Source of the DNA: Fereydounia khargensis
Lineage: Eukaryota; Basidiomycota; Ustilaginomycetes; Urocystidales; Fereydouniaceae
NCBI GenBank assembly: GCA_026413255.1
Contig: JAOCZO010000018.1
Span: forward strand, 124,001 to 188,000
Direction of reading: 5' to 3'
DNA length: 64,000 bases
Below, one piece after another: positions 1 to 11,381 of this stretch (its first letter is position 1; the number at the start of each line of letters is the position of its first letter). The notes under the pieces were generated by a model. It was not told where the DNA came from and searched no databases. It saw only the letters and a list, made by a program, of their open reading frames with translations. The translations under genes and the position numbers were made by a program.

Positions 1-36
<36 letters not shown>
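1..36. repeat. Six-base tandem repeat TCCTCG coding for Asp-Glu
   Basis: Six perfect copies of a six-base unit start the window. In the minus-strand Rap1 frame they encode alternating Glu and Asp. The run may continue beyond the left edge. Confidence 0.85.
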
Positions 37-3000
37 AACTCATTCTCGTATCGGCCACGACGCAAGATCGTGCTCTTACTGCGGCCATCTCCAGGGACTT
101 CGAACCTCGCTCGAGAGTGTACTGGCACGCGAACGTGTTCAACCTGGTTGCTTCGGCTCGAGCGCGACACGTCCGCGGTGTGCGCACCCGTCCGCCTCGA
201 AACGAGCCGCGGGTCCAGCTCGTACGTGTCAGTTCGTCGCCTCTTGGGTTGGATTAAAGTAGAGCTGAACACCCTACCGGGAGCTCGAGCTTGCCTGCTT
301 TCGACCAGTCGCTGGTCCCTTGGCCGGGGTCCCGCCGTAGCATGGCTTGCGTTCGGGCGGCGCCTGTGCACAACTTGCTCTTCCTCTTCCTCCTCCTCAG
401 TCTCCAGAGGGTACACCATCTCTTCATCCTGCTGTTCCTCATCCTCAGAAGGCTGAGCCATGCGGATGGCACTACTATTCGACACGCGCCTCTTTCGACT
501 GTTTGTCGAGCCGGCGCGCGCAGGAGAGAGTTCGGTGTGGACTTTGACTGCCTTCTCCGCTCGGGTCCAGTCGCCGTCCGAGGCACGGATGAACTCGATG
601 ATCACTTTGCGTGTCACACCATGCCGTTGAGCTGCTCGTTGCACCGCCTCTTCCAGCGATGCACGTGCTTTGACTACGTCGTAACCATTCGGCTCCAGGA
701 CGTGCACAAGCTCAGAACGAGGCAGACCATAGTCCTCACCCAGTTTGCGGATGCTTTCCTGGAAACGAGCCTTGGCTTCTGCTGCATCACTTGAGCTCAG
801 GTGCCCACTAGCTACCGCCGAAGGGACCCGACTTGTAGACCCGGAAGCCGCCATCTTCGCTGTGGAAGGCGCAGAAACTCGTCTTTGCTTGAAATCGCGA
901 GCTGATGAGCTCTCAATCAGCGGTCTTGCAGAGATGCGGCGGTCAGAAGTTGCCACGTTTGAAGAAGCAGCTCCAAAGCTGTGCCAAATGCCAGCGTGTT
1001 GTGTGCGCTTGACCGCTACTGCTCGCGAGTTCTTTGATTCGTCGGTCTCCTCTGCTGAAGATCTCAACCACTCGGTCACCCGCTGCGGTGAGCCCGAGAG
1101 GGATCCTTCATCGCTCGCCCGCTCTTGTAGGGCTTTGGCGAACTGCTCGCTTCGGCTGCGGCTAACAACAGCCCGACCAGATTTTGCGTGTCGCATCTGC
1201 ATGATGGCTTCCTCTTCGTCGCTATTCATCGTCAAATCCAAGAACATTGCGTCGCGATGCCTTTCCTTGATGGGAACACCAGCGGACGCACTGGCTCTCC
1301 CGTCAAAGCCACCAAACGTCTTCCTCGCTGCACGTCGCTTCTGTCCGCTAGGTCGACCAACGAAGCGCCGGGGCGGAGGGGGCCTGAATGCTTCGTCATC
1401 TTGGATTTCCTCAGCTTTAACAATAGGCTGGATCGGTCGAGTCGCGGGTCCTGATGCTGACCGCTGCGATTGTGATAGCCCACGTTTCGTCGATTTGTTC
1501 TGTGATGCCAATCGAGTCAGCTCCTCCGCGCCCTCGTGCCTTGCTTGGCTGCGTTTCATGAACGCGGGTACTTTTGGGAAAGGGGACTCGTCTTCGCCAC
1601 GAGTCTCGCCTCTCATCTTCTTGACTTGACCTGGGGTGCGCTTCTGGCTCAGCGCAGGCACGGCTGCAGCTGCAACCTCAAGCGTTGGAGACAAGGATGC
1701 CTCATACCGATACTCTCTCGTCGTTGGATCGCCTTTTTGGGCTGCAACTTTCGCATCATGGTGCTTTTGCCTTTCATTTATATCTGGCGAAGTTGAAGTG
1801 CCTGGGGCGATCGTGCTCAAAGCCCGAACGGAAGGTGCAGGGCTGCGCTCTCCTTCCGAGATTTCCGCGGTGGGCCTCCTGCGTCTGCCTTGCGAGAGAA
1901 CGGAGGCCGTTGCCGACTGGGCTGCTGGCTGAGCTGGCGCGGGCGAAGGCGATGATGCCGACTCGAAGAACAAAGAAGATTTGCGAGCTGCAGCGGGTTC
2001 GTCAGGGCTCTCGGTAGCTGCACTTGGCCTGTCGTCTCGCTCCAGCTCAACATCAGGGCCAGGCGAGCTTGGAGTGCGCCCCGTTCTGCCATCTTCCTCG
2101 ACTCCGCCGCTGCCGATCGCTTCGGGTCCACTCGCTGCAGGATCAGAAACGACAGCTGCGACTTCAGCGTCCGAGGGTACGCTTTCTTCAGACTTATCGT
2201 CGTCTGACGGCCGGGAACTCTCCTCATCCTCCTCCAGCACCTGCGTGGCTTGATCCGTCATCTGCCTCAACGCTGCAGCCTGCTTGTATGCCTCGCGATT
2301 CTTCATAAAGTGAGATTTCCACGAAGCAGCCGAATGGCGTGGTTCCTGCAAAAAGTTTGGAGAAAAGAAGGAAAGATTGTCCGGGGAAGGTGCGGTCAGA
2401 GCCACTTGCACGGGTTTCAGGGGCGGACTGAGCAATCGCTCAATTTGGCAGGACCCACCTTTGCTTCTAAAGCATCCCAAAACGCATCGCTCGGCTTGTG
2501 CAATGGATCCGCACCGGAGCCACTGCTTGACGATTTGAGCAACTCGGCAAGATACTTCAACAAGAGCTCTTTGTCTTCATCCGTATACTTGACCCTTATC
2601 TCCTTGATGCCTTCTCCGTCTTCATCAGCCTGGGTGAGGCGCCTGTCCATGCGGGTGCTGCCAACCCATTCGCCATCGTCTCCATCATCAACCGCGGCGC
2701 GACTCTTCTTGGATACGCTCTGCTTTTGTTCAGCAACCGCTGGCTGCGCGTTCTCTCCCATTTCTTCAAGCTCATCGACTTCAGATCCGATATCTGAGCC
2801 CGTGCTGCCTCTTGCCGGCTTTCTCTTCGAGGTTTCCGCCTTTTTGGTCTCTGTCTTGTTCAATGATTCGAGTTCAAGCCGCGCCATTTGGCTTTCGCTG
2901 AGGCCCCATCCGCCCTCGGGCTGAGACTCTTCTTCCGGTTCACTGGTAGTATCATGAGGCACTGCCTGTGTTGCCATCTTCTGAACAGTTGCGTTCGGCA

Positions 3001-4270
3001 CAGCAGCAGGCCGTGGTGCTCGTATCTCGAGCTCTTCTTCCACCTCGGCGCTGTCACGTCGATTCTCGTCTGTCTCGGGCTGCGAGTCCTCTGTTCTCCT
3101 GATGCTGCTGTTGCCGTGATCTGCGCCATTCGTCTGGCCCTCTGCCCGCGTCGGCTCGGCTCGATCTGGAGATTTGGTGGTGGGTCGTTCTTCTGCAGCT
3201 TGCGCGGCCTGCGCAAGGCCCCAGCCACCTTCGGGCTCCGATTCTTCCTCAGGTCTTGCCTCCAACGACGAGGCTGCGGGAGCCTGAGCTGCTTCTGAGG
3301 CATCCTGACCGGCAGGGCCTTGCTCCTCGACAAGCTCTGCGGCTGGTGTCTCGGGATCCTCGACAGGTGCAAGCTCAGGGTTCTCCTGCCGCCACTTGGC
3401 GACCTCTTTTGCAATGTTCCACTTGGTAGTCATGTTGTCTTGCATGTACGAGAGCCAGCTGTACTTGGTGTGCCTCGGACGGTCATTGGCCATATGACCT
3501 GCAGCAGCATTCAGGTTCCAACGCCCCGGTATCGGGCCAAAGTATCGCACAATGTACTCGCGGTCCTCAGCTGTGAAGGGCATGCGACCGTTCATGCGTG
3601 GCTGCGAGCCGGGAGTGTAGGTTGAGAGGCTCTTGAGATCGTCCTTGCTGCACTGATACTTGTCCAAGTCCTGCAGAGATCCCTGTGCGACCGAGTCAAA
3701 GACAAAGTCCGGTCGAACTACGGGTAGCGGCTCTCCGAGACTGGTGGCTTCGCGGTGGGCCTTGCGCGCCTCGATGATGTTCTTTTCGTCGATGACTACG
3801 ATGTTCGCGTGACCGAGGCGAGAGTCAATCTCGCCACCGTGCTTGCGGATGGCCAGCTGGAGCTCCTTGTTCTCGACGAGACCGAACGTGCGCTGGAGAA
3901 AGAACTTGATGCGAGTCTCGCGATTGGGACCTCTGCGGAAGAGGAAACCTGAACCCGAGGATTTGGGCGGTGGCATGCGCTGCGCATCTGTCTGCCCATC
4001 GTCTGCACTCGCATCTTTCCGTGGGCGATCGAGCAGCTGGGCAGCCTCGCCAGCCGCACCCGACTCCTTGGCTGGAGGTGCAATGGGGTCTGACTCTGGC
4101 TCTGAGGCTGAGGCGGAACGCGGTGGTGAGGCAGGAGTGTCCATTTGGGGCGGGATCGGAATGGGCGAAGATGTCTGCTGCCGCTTGATGATGCTCTCGG
4201 CTTCTGCTGATGCCTCTGCTGTTTGTGCTGTTGGGCTAGTCTGAACAGTGGCCTGATTGACAGCCTCCAT
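1..4270 (-). CDS. RAP1: Rap1-like telomere-binding protein (BRCT, two Myb-type domains), 3' end outside window
   Basis: Two exons are visible: 4270-2459 and 2345 to beyond base 1. The 113 bp intron (2346-2458) has a GTGGGT donor and a TTTTGCAG acceptor. The second exon stays open to the window edge with no in-frame stop, giving at least 1385 residues. A BRCT-like domain lies at about residues 115-205. A first Myb/Rap1-type helix-turn-helix follows at about 230-290 (FTAEDREYIVRYF... WLSYMQDNM). A second Myb repeat at about 555-630 is completed across the intron (FWDALEAK joined to EPRHSAASWKSHF), which supports the splice. The rest is acidic or serine-rich, with a helical patch near bases 545-800 and an Asp-Glu repeat at the left edge. 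The BRCT-Myb order is that of Rap1 family proteins, which bind telomeric DNA or the shelterin complex. Whether an RCT domain follows cannot be seen. It is divergently transcribed from shugoshin. Confidence 0.85.
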
Positions 4271-6319
4271 GGCTCAAGTAGAGCGGAAGAGCCGAGTTGA
4301 CGATGAGCAGCTGGGCCCTGTACAAGGTTCACCGCTGTTGTGCTGAAGGAGGCGGGCAAGACCACGCAGGTTGGCTGAGTCGGTCGCGATTCTGCAGCTA
4401 GGGCTGATAGACGCTCGGTGCCGCGACTGTGTTGCAGATTTGCTGAGAGATCACAAACCGTCTCCCCTCTACGACTGCTGATGTCTGCGGTCGAGTGGCC
4501 TCAAGTGGTCGAGCGCGCAAAGCAGTACCAGCGCCAAAGCAGATGCTCACCCAGAAGCCGGTCCGCTCGACAGAAAGGCTGTCTTCGTACAGCTAGTCAG
4601 CGGGAGCGGATGCAATCCGGAACGAATTGACCGACAATCTTGCAAGCCAGGTTTGTCGCTGTTGATATTGTTGTTGGCTGCTAGGGCGATAGGGCGGCTC
4701 TGCGAGAAGGTTGAAGATTGCAACCAAGAAGAGAGTGCAGCTCAACTGAGCGCATGTGGAGCCCAGGCCGATTCTAGTGAGAGGCAAGGCTCCTGGCCCA
4801 TGCTGCCTTCCGCCTCTTGGGGACAGCATTTTCCAACCCCACCTTCTCCCGCTTTCCCTCACCTCTCGCGCCTTGCAAGGCAAACACAAGCTGAAAGGAG
4901 GCGCGTTCGCGTACAGATGCAGCGCGACCGCCTGTCGTGAATATTGCTGAACTTGTCGCAGCAGGATTAATCCACTTGCGCGGTAATTGAGAAGGAAAGT
5001 AACACTGGCACGTGATGGCTACGCGCCCGTCGCGGCAGAAAATAGGTGTGAGACAAGCTGGGAATCTGTCTTGGCTGAGGGCGGGAAGGGGTGAGGGTCG
5101 GAACCTTTGAAAAGCAGCGGACACGAACGGCAGCGGTGCTTTCCATGGAACAGCGGCGATCCCATTCTTCCAAGCTCAGCGTATCCCTTTCTCTTCATGG
5201 GCGGAAGCAATAGGACACTAGCCAGGCCAGGAATACTCACAGTTCTGCAGAAAAGCTCGAATGGAGGGGAACTTTTGATCAAAAATGGCTCAAAGGCACA
5301 GAGGGCGTGGGGGGCGCGTACCGCACGAGCAGGGTGCAGAATGGCGGGACCAACCGCGTGCCGCTTGCTACTGTTGCCTGCTGCTGCTGCAAGTCACGCT
5401 GGGAGAGCACACACGCTTCGGCAGCAGGAGCGTGGGCAAGAGAGCGAAAAGTGTTGGTCTCGCACCTGAGCCCTGCTCACAACTCTTACGCTTCGCATAC
5501 GGCGCTGTACTGTACACCTTCTCTCTTTCTTCAGCACACAGGACGTCCGTCTGAAACCGACACGCCCAACCATCACAGGTCGACGCTTGTTGCTTGCCTA
5601 CTTGCTCGCTTCAACCCCCAACCTTCTCCGCACGCTCCAGTCGCAGCGCAGCATGCCGACGCTAAGCTTCCAGCCTCGCCTCTGACTCGCCTCTCTCCCT
5701 GTACCCCTTTGAAGCGCTGCATCCACCCTTCATCGCTCTCTCCAGCCTTGATCCCGAGTGTAAGGACACCTTTGACGACAAGCCGATATTGACAACGACC
5801 TCTGACCGATTCTGGCACCCTGGATCCGCGTGCTATCTTAGCTCCCCCTCGCTGCGGGCTCTAATCCTAGCGCTTAATTTTGAGCCTCTCCTCCGTCTCC
5901 TCTCAAGGGTGCTTGTTGCCAAGTGATCCTGGAAGTTAGCTCTGTCTCAAGTCAACTTTGATCGTCTCTTTGCTTGGCAGTCGACCCGCCACCCGCCATC
6001 CGCACCGCACTGCACCGCATCACACCGGCCGACAGGCGGACAGAGCTGTTCCGACTCGCTGCTATAGCTGTCTATCGACACCGCCCTGTTTCCCATGGTT
6101 TACGCCCTGCAACCTTGGTCAGACAAGTTCACCTCAGTTTCTCTTCTTTCCTGCCACCGCCACAGAGCCGTTTCACAACTCAGCTTCCGTTCGGGCAAGC
6201 CGAAGACTCAGCTGACAGGCTCCCGACCCTGACTCCCTCGACGCTGCCGCTGCGCTCAACACATCGTCTCGGCAGTGCTCTGAAGAAACGTAGGGCATAC
6301 ATCTCGCCCTTCGAGCGCT
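4271..6319. other. Divergent intergenic region between RAP1 and shugoshin
   Basis: About 2 kb with no convincing gene on either strand; the open frames have no family resemblance and poor composition. The right half (about 5470-6300) is strongly pyrimidine-rich on the plus strand, as is common upstream of fungal start codons, so it probably holds the shugoshin promoter and leader. The left part should hold the Rap1 promoter. No clear TATA box was seen. Confidence 0.6.
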
Positions 6320-9300
6320 ATGCCACCAGCCACCCGCAGAGAGGTTCGCCTCAGCGCGAGCCTCCCAGATCCAGCCGCGCTCAACTCGGGGTCGGGATCT
6401 GGTGATGGCACCGCTGCAGCCGCGAGAAGCGCCGGTCACCTCCTGCCCAACGTCGAGCAGATTCTCGATAACTTTGAACAATGTGAGTACTGCGGCTGCG
6501 CGTGCCTCCCGGCATATTGGAAAAGTTGCGATGTTGCATGCTTGCCGACTGGTCAAGGGCAGAAGCATTTGATTGGTGGATGGAAGGAACGTCAGAGTTG
6601 TCTGCACGAGGGGAAGTAGTGCGACAGTGTGCCAACCAACTGCTGGAGCAGCAAACAAAGGGGTTGACGGAACAAAGGAGATGCGCAGTTATAACTTGTT
6701 GGCTAGCTTCGCCGGAAGGATTGCTGACAGTATCGCGCTTGCTTCCCTTTGTCTCGAATGCTCGACATGCATTGCGTGAACGGTCACTGCAGTCAAACGA
6801 AAGCACATTTCGCAGAACCGTGAAATCATCAAGACCAATGCCCTGGCTCAAATACGAATCAGAGAGCTTGAGACGCGCATCCAGACGCTTGAGACTGAGC
6901 GTGCCCAGCAGGCACTTGCATCCATCGAGCTCAAGGCCCAGGTCAGTAGGCTTGACTATGCGCTAACCTGCGTCAAGATCGGATGGGAGACAATCGGAAG
7001 AGGACTGGCCGGCGCTCCCGGCCCATCTAGCGGCGAGATGCAGTCGTTTGATGGCCTTGGACTTCACATGGACATCATGACTCCTGAGCCTCACCTGCGA
7101 TCCGGGTCGAGAATCACTCTTGATCCATCAGCTCTGCCAGCGGGTGTGGCGCGGCCCGTAGCTCGGGCACCCGAGGGACACATGATCAACCTGATGGAGG
7201 AAGACGAAGATGTCAGTTTCTCGAACGCTACCCTTGATCACCACCACGTCGCGAATGACGTACAAGGGCAGGATCAAGACAGCTGGCATCAACAACGCCA
7301 AGACACACCAATGCTTTTGGGAAGCCAAGGCTTCGAGGCCGCGTCTGACCCATCCACGAATGACAGTCACGGACCTTCGCTGCTGCGCAACCGTCGCTCC
7401 TCCTCAACATATGATGCTGACGGCCCACCCTCTCCCATGAGCAGTCCTGGATTGCCCATGGACATTGAGGATGCCCTTGCAACGGCTTCGCGCGAAGGCT
7501 TCACGGGCGAGTGGCATCCCACTCCCCAGGTCGATGTTGAGGCCTTGAAGAGAGCTTCCAAGGAAAATGGGCAGAAGTTGCTTCGGCGATCTTCAAGAAG
7601 ATCAAGCCGCCGACAGAGCGGACTCCTGTCCCCACCAATGCTTGACGAAGAGGAGCAGTCCGGTGATGAGCACAACCTTGCGGGACCTTCTTCCTACTCT
7701 GGTCTGTCACATTCGAATGGCACACGTGAGAACATTCACCAGATGGACGAGGACGAGGCCGAAGAAGGAGAAGGAGAGGACGAAGATGCGGATGACGGAG
7801 CGCATCCAGCAGTCAATGGCCACAACGGACTGCCCACTCCACCATCGCCCTTCGATATGCATACCGCGTCCGGTGCCACCATTTCGCCCGAGCTCATGTC
7901 TGCCTCAGCGATTCTGCGAGAGGTTACGAACGGTGTCAAGAATGGCACCAAATTCAGACAGGCCGAAGAAGAAACAGAGATCGATTTCCAAGCTGAATCG
8001 ACCAAACCTGTTGCAAGAAGGAGTCGACGGTCCAAGATGGGGCCCGAGCTGATGGCGAAAAAGGCCAGCATTGAAGACTTTGGAACCTTGGAAGGTAAGT
8101 TTTGTCTCAGTCCATTCTGGAAGTGTCGCCCGTCATCTGACCAATGTAATCTTACCCTGTTCTCGCTTTCTTTGCTTCATCTGAGAAGCCGTGACGCCAA
8201 GTGCATTAAAGCGAAAAGTTCCAGTTCACGAGCTCGATGAAGTTCCGACACCGTCTACGACCCCAGCAGTCCGGCCGCCTTCTCCTTCTGCTACTCCCTC
8301 TGTGGGGCGCTCACAACCACCACCAGCTTCGACAACGCCAGCAGACACTGACACTTTCGGCCGCGCGCGTCGCACCCGTAAGAGCATCAACTATGCGCTC
8401 CCGAAGCTGAACACCAAGATGCGCAAACCAGATCCGGTCGATCTTGTCCCAGCTTCCACAACAACGCTCGCAGGCTCCACTCCAAGGACCTCGACGCCGT
8501 CATCCGCGCGCAGTGGGCGCGTTGGAAGCGCAGGTAACCTCAGCGACATTCGTAGGCTGCATGAGGCCAATTCTGCCTCGAAAGCATCTGGCAATGGATC
8601 CACATCGCACAGCGCACAAGAGTCTGATCGGTATCCAAAGCGCTCAGATGGCCCCGACGATGAAGATGGCAACGGGGAGGGTGGCAGTGCCAGCCTGGCG
8701 GACCTTTTTGAGACAAATCCTCGACGACCCCGCGCTGCAACATCCAAGAGCAGAGTCAGTGATGCCTCAGATGATACTGCAGAGGATGGAGAGATCGCCA
8801 GTAGCTCATGGCGTCCCGAGTCGGTGACAGATACCTCCGACGACGAGTCTCGCATCATGAGCCCCAGCGACTTGAGCGAAATAGCCGAGCTTGAGGGGGC
8901 AATGGACGACCTGAGCACCTCCGACAAGCCCATCAGCAAGGGTGTCGTACGCGTCAACACGCGTGTCAGAGCCTCGATGGGTGGAGAAACGGCAGCACAG
9001 CAAATCACTAAGTCAGGTTCATCGGGCAGCATTCATTCGAGCTCATCATCTGTCGATGGTGATGGGACGACTCGAAGGCCGTCCTTGCGGCGACGCTCAA
9101 CTACGGTGATCAATCGCCAGCCCAGTGCCTCGGCGATCGCAAGTTCAGGGACGACAGGGATGCCACGATCCAGCAGTTCCGAGTCAATATCCGGTAACTC
9201 GAGGAGATCAGGGTCAGATGATCAGCCAGGAGACACTGGCACTGCGCCTGACGAGGATGCGACGGTGACATTATCAGGCGGCACCGAAGGGACACCGACT

Positions 9301-10107
9301 CAGGCATCCGAAAGTGCAAAGACGCAGCGAGGCGTACCAGCACGACGGGTCTCAGCGACTCCCCGTCTCGCAGCCAATATGAAACCCAAGGAGCGTCCGT
9401 TGAGTTCTGGATCAACAGGGTCCACCTCTGCTAGGAGTGTCTCGAGCACTTCCAGCACGGTTGCGTCTCCAAAGCTTGGAGTCTCCAACCTTGGCGGACA
9501 ATCGGGATCGTTAGGTCGATCTGGCCAACAGACTCCCTCGCTGCAACGTGGCAGCTTGCATGCTGCGCTCACCAACCAGCCTCGATCAGTCAGTGGGCCA
9601 AGCCAAGGTGGAAGCCCATTGTTGCGCGCCTCGCCACTTCTTGGACCAGGCAAGTCGCTGAGGCCATCAGCGTCGACGAGCAGTCTTACGACTAGCAGCT
9701 CTGGGCGGTCGAGCCCAGCGCTGTCCATTGCCTCGACTGCAAGCAGCTCGGCCTCACACGTCTCAGTTGCTGGTCGCACGGTCGGTCCCTCGTCACTGAG
9801 CAAAACGGCGATCAAGAGTGGCGTCGTCAGCAGCAGGACGAATGGTCCTGAACCACATCCCGTGCGATCCATGCCGAGCCTAAAGCGGATCGTCTCAGCC
9901 GAGAGCAAGCTTGTCGGGACAAAGTCGAATGGCTCGGCTGCAGCCGGCAATGGATCGGGCAGCACCGTTTCCTCGAGCTCGTCCACGTCTTCGAGTGGAG
10001 CACCACGCATCACGGTCCGTTCCAGCACGTCAGCTTCGTCATTGAGCTCAGACAAGTCAACAGCTAGCAGCAACGCAACGGTCACACCAGCTGGCATCTC
10101 GTCGTGA
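6320..10107 (+). CDS. SGO1: Shugoshin, centromeric cohesin protector
   Basis: Exons 6320-6482, 6793-8094 and 8189-10107; introns of 310 and 94 bp have GTGAGT/GCAG and GTAAGT/GAAG ends; 1127 residues. The N-terminal coiled coil (about residues 46-105) carries the shugoshin signature (FKRKHISQNREIIKTNALAQ), read only when exon 1 is joined to exon 2. The basic SGO C-terminal motif (ARRTRKSINYALPKLNTKM) is at about residues 548-568. Shugoshins recruit PP2A-B56 through the coiled coil and bind phosphorylated H2A through the basic motif. They shield centromeric Rec8/Scc1 from separase. The SGO motif normally lies near the C-terminus, but here roughly 550 residues rich in Ser, Thr and Gly follow it. 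The first intron is unusually long for this window. The family call is strong; mitotic or meiotic specialisation cannot be told. Confidence 0.9.
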
Positions 10108-10640
10108 TCGAACAAGCTGGGAAACGAACACTGTATTGATAGACTGTACGGGCTTGATCCACCTTTTCCCGTTGCCTTGCCCTTCCGCCACAATTTTACT
10201 GTCCTTTTCTATCTCCCTCACGCTTCTCTTGTTCCTATTTTTTTCCACCCTCCGCCCTCCGTTGCTTTCGTCTTGATCTTTTCCCTCTGTTTTACTCTTC
10301 TTTAAGCAGGGCGACTTGACACTTGCATCATCTGTAATCCAATCTCACACTTGTGGAGACTTACCTGGACAACTCAAACAGGGGGCTGTGTTGCTTCCGG
10401 CGCGGACTCAGAGCTTTTGGGTGACTTTGGTCGAGGGGATGTGATGTGCTGAGTCAGATTTGGCAAAGGCAGAACCTGCGCCATCTTTGTGCGGAGGAGG
10501 TTGAGCTACTCTCGCTAGGAAATGAAGGTGCCCGTGCGTTGGCGGGTCAGTTGTGGTTGATGAGGTGGCGACACTTCCGCTCCGCCACCATCTTTTTTAG
10601 AGAGCGGTCACCTTTTTGTCACTCGAGTTGCCAGGTCACC
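10108..10640. other. Intergenic, shugoshin 3' region and upstream of next gene
   Basis: Pyrimidine-rich trailer of shugoshin (about 10190-10310) followed by a short upstream region. An in-frame ATG at 10446 could extend the next gene by 65 residues. That extension is Cys/Trp-rich and lacks family features, so I treat it as leader. Confidence 0.45.
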
Positions 10641-11293
10641 ATGACGATGACGGCACTAGACAGCGACAGTAAAAGAGTGGCCAAAGCCAAGCGGCTATCC
10701 GACCTGTGTCGTGATGACGACCTTGAGAGAAACTTTTTCATACTCACGGCATGTATACGGCTGGACGAGCAGCACGAGCTGTACTACCTTGCGCGGTCGG
10801 AGGTAGCGTTTTCGCTAGGGCTGTTTGCACGGTCGGTCGAGGATGCGGAAGCCACGATTGAACGGGTCAAACGATGCGAGGAGACTATTCCACCGGGTCG
10901 ACTGAACGGGCTTCGAGCCAAGCTGGACGAAATACGGGCGAAAGCGCTAAGCAGATCCGCGAATGCCCGCGTTTCTCTCGGTCAGTTGAATCGAGCAAGG
11001 AGAGGTAAGCAGCAGGCAGAATCGCCAGAATGTCAAGAAGGGGTTGGCTGATCGATCAAGACGGGTCAGAAATCACAGAAGCCCGCCGGATCCTGCCTGA
11101 TAACGACGATTTTCAACGCATCGAGCACCATCTCCGTCTGGTGTCTGCAGCAAGCCACGAAGAGAGGACCCGATGGCAACGAGCACAACGTGCTCGAGTA
11201 ACGATCAAGGAAAATCAACACCACGACGAGGGCATGTGGGACAAAGAAGAATTTAACCGCGCAGTCCAGGCATTCATCGACAGCAAGTACTGA
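10641..11293 (+). CDS. Small helical (TPR-like) protein of unknown function
   Basis: Two exons, 10641-11004 and 11061-11293. The 56 bp intron has a GTAAGC donor, a CTGAT branch-like site and a CAAG acceptor; 198 residues. The start chosen is the ATG in a CACC context at 10641; an upstream in-frame ATG at 10446 exists. Residues about 10-90 form amphipathic helices with a tetratricopeptide-like spacing (YYLARSEVAFSLGLFARSVEDAEATIE), and the rest is charged helix. Splicing is needed to continue the frame. I do not recognise a specific family. A TPR-type protein-binding role is only an inference from the helix pattern. Confidence 0.6.
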
Positions 11294-11381
11294 TCGGCAT
11301 GGAATGAGAACGACCGTCTTTTTCGGTAAGTGAGGTGTAAAAGGGCCAAAGAGCTACATACGAGATAAAAGCAAGAATGAC

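Noticed and set aside
745-1629. Plus-strand open frame of 294 codons
   Set aside because: It lies wholly antisense to the open Rap1 exon, has no family resemblance, and its composition mirrors the Ser/Arg-rich codons of the true strand.
5307-5792. Plus-strand frame of 161 codons upstream of shugoshin
   Set aside because: Cys/Pro/His-rich translation of pyrimidine-rich promoter DNA with no family features.
9300-10193. Minus-strand frame of 297 codons over the shugoshin tail
   Set aside because: Antisense to a Ser-rich coding exon, which often leaves the opposite strand open; no support.
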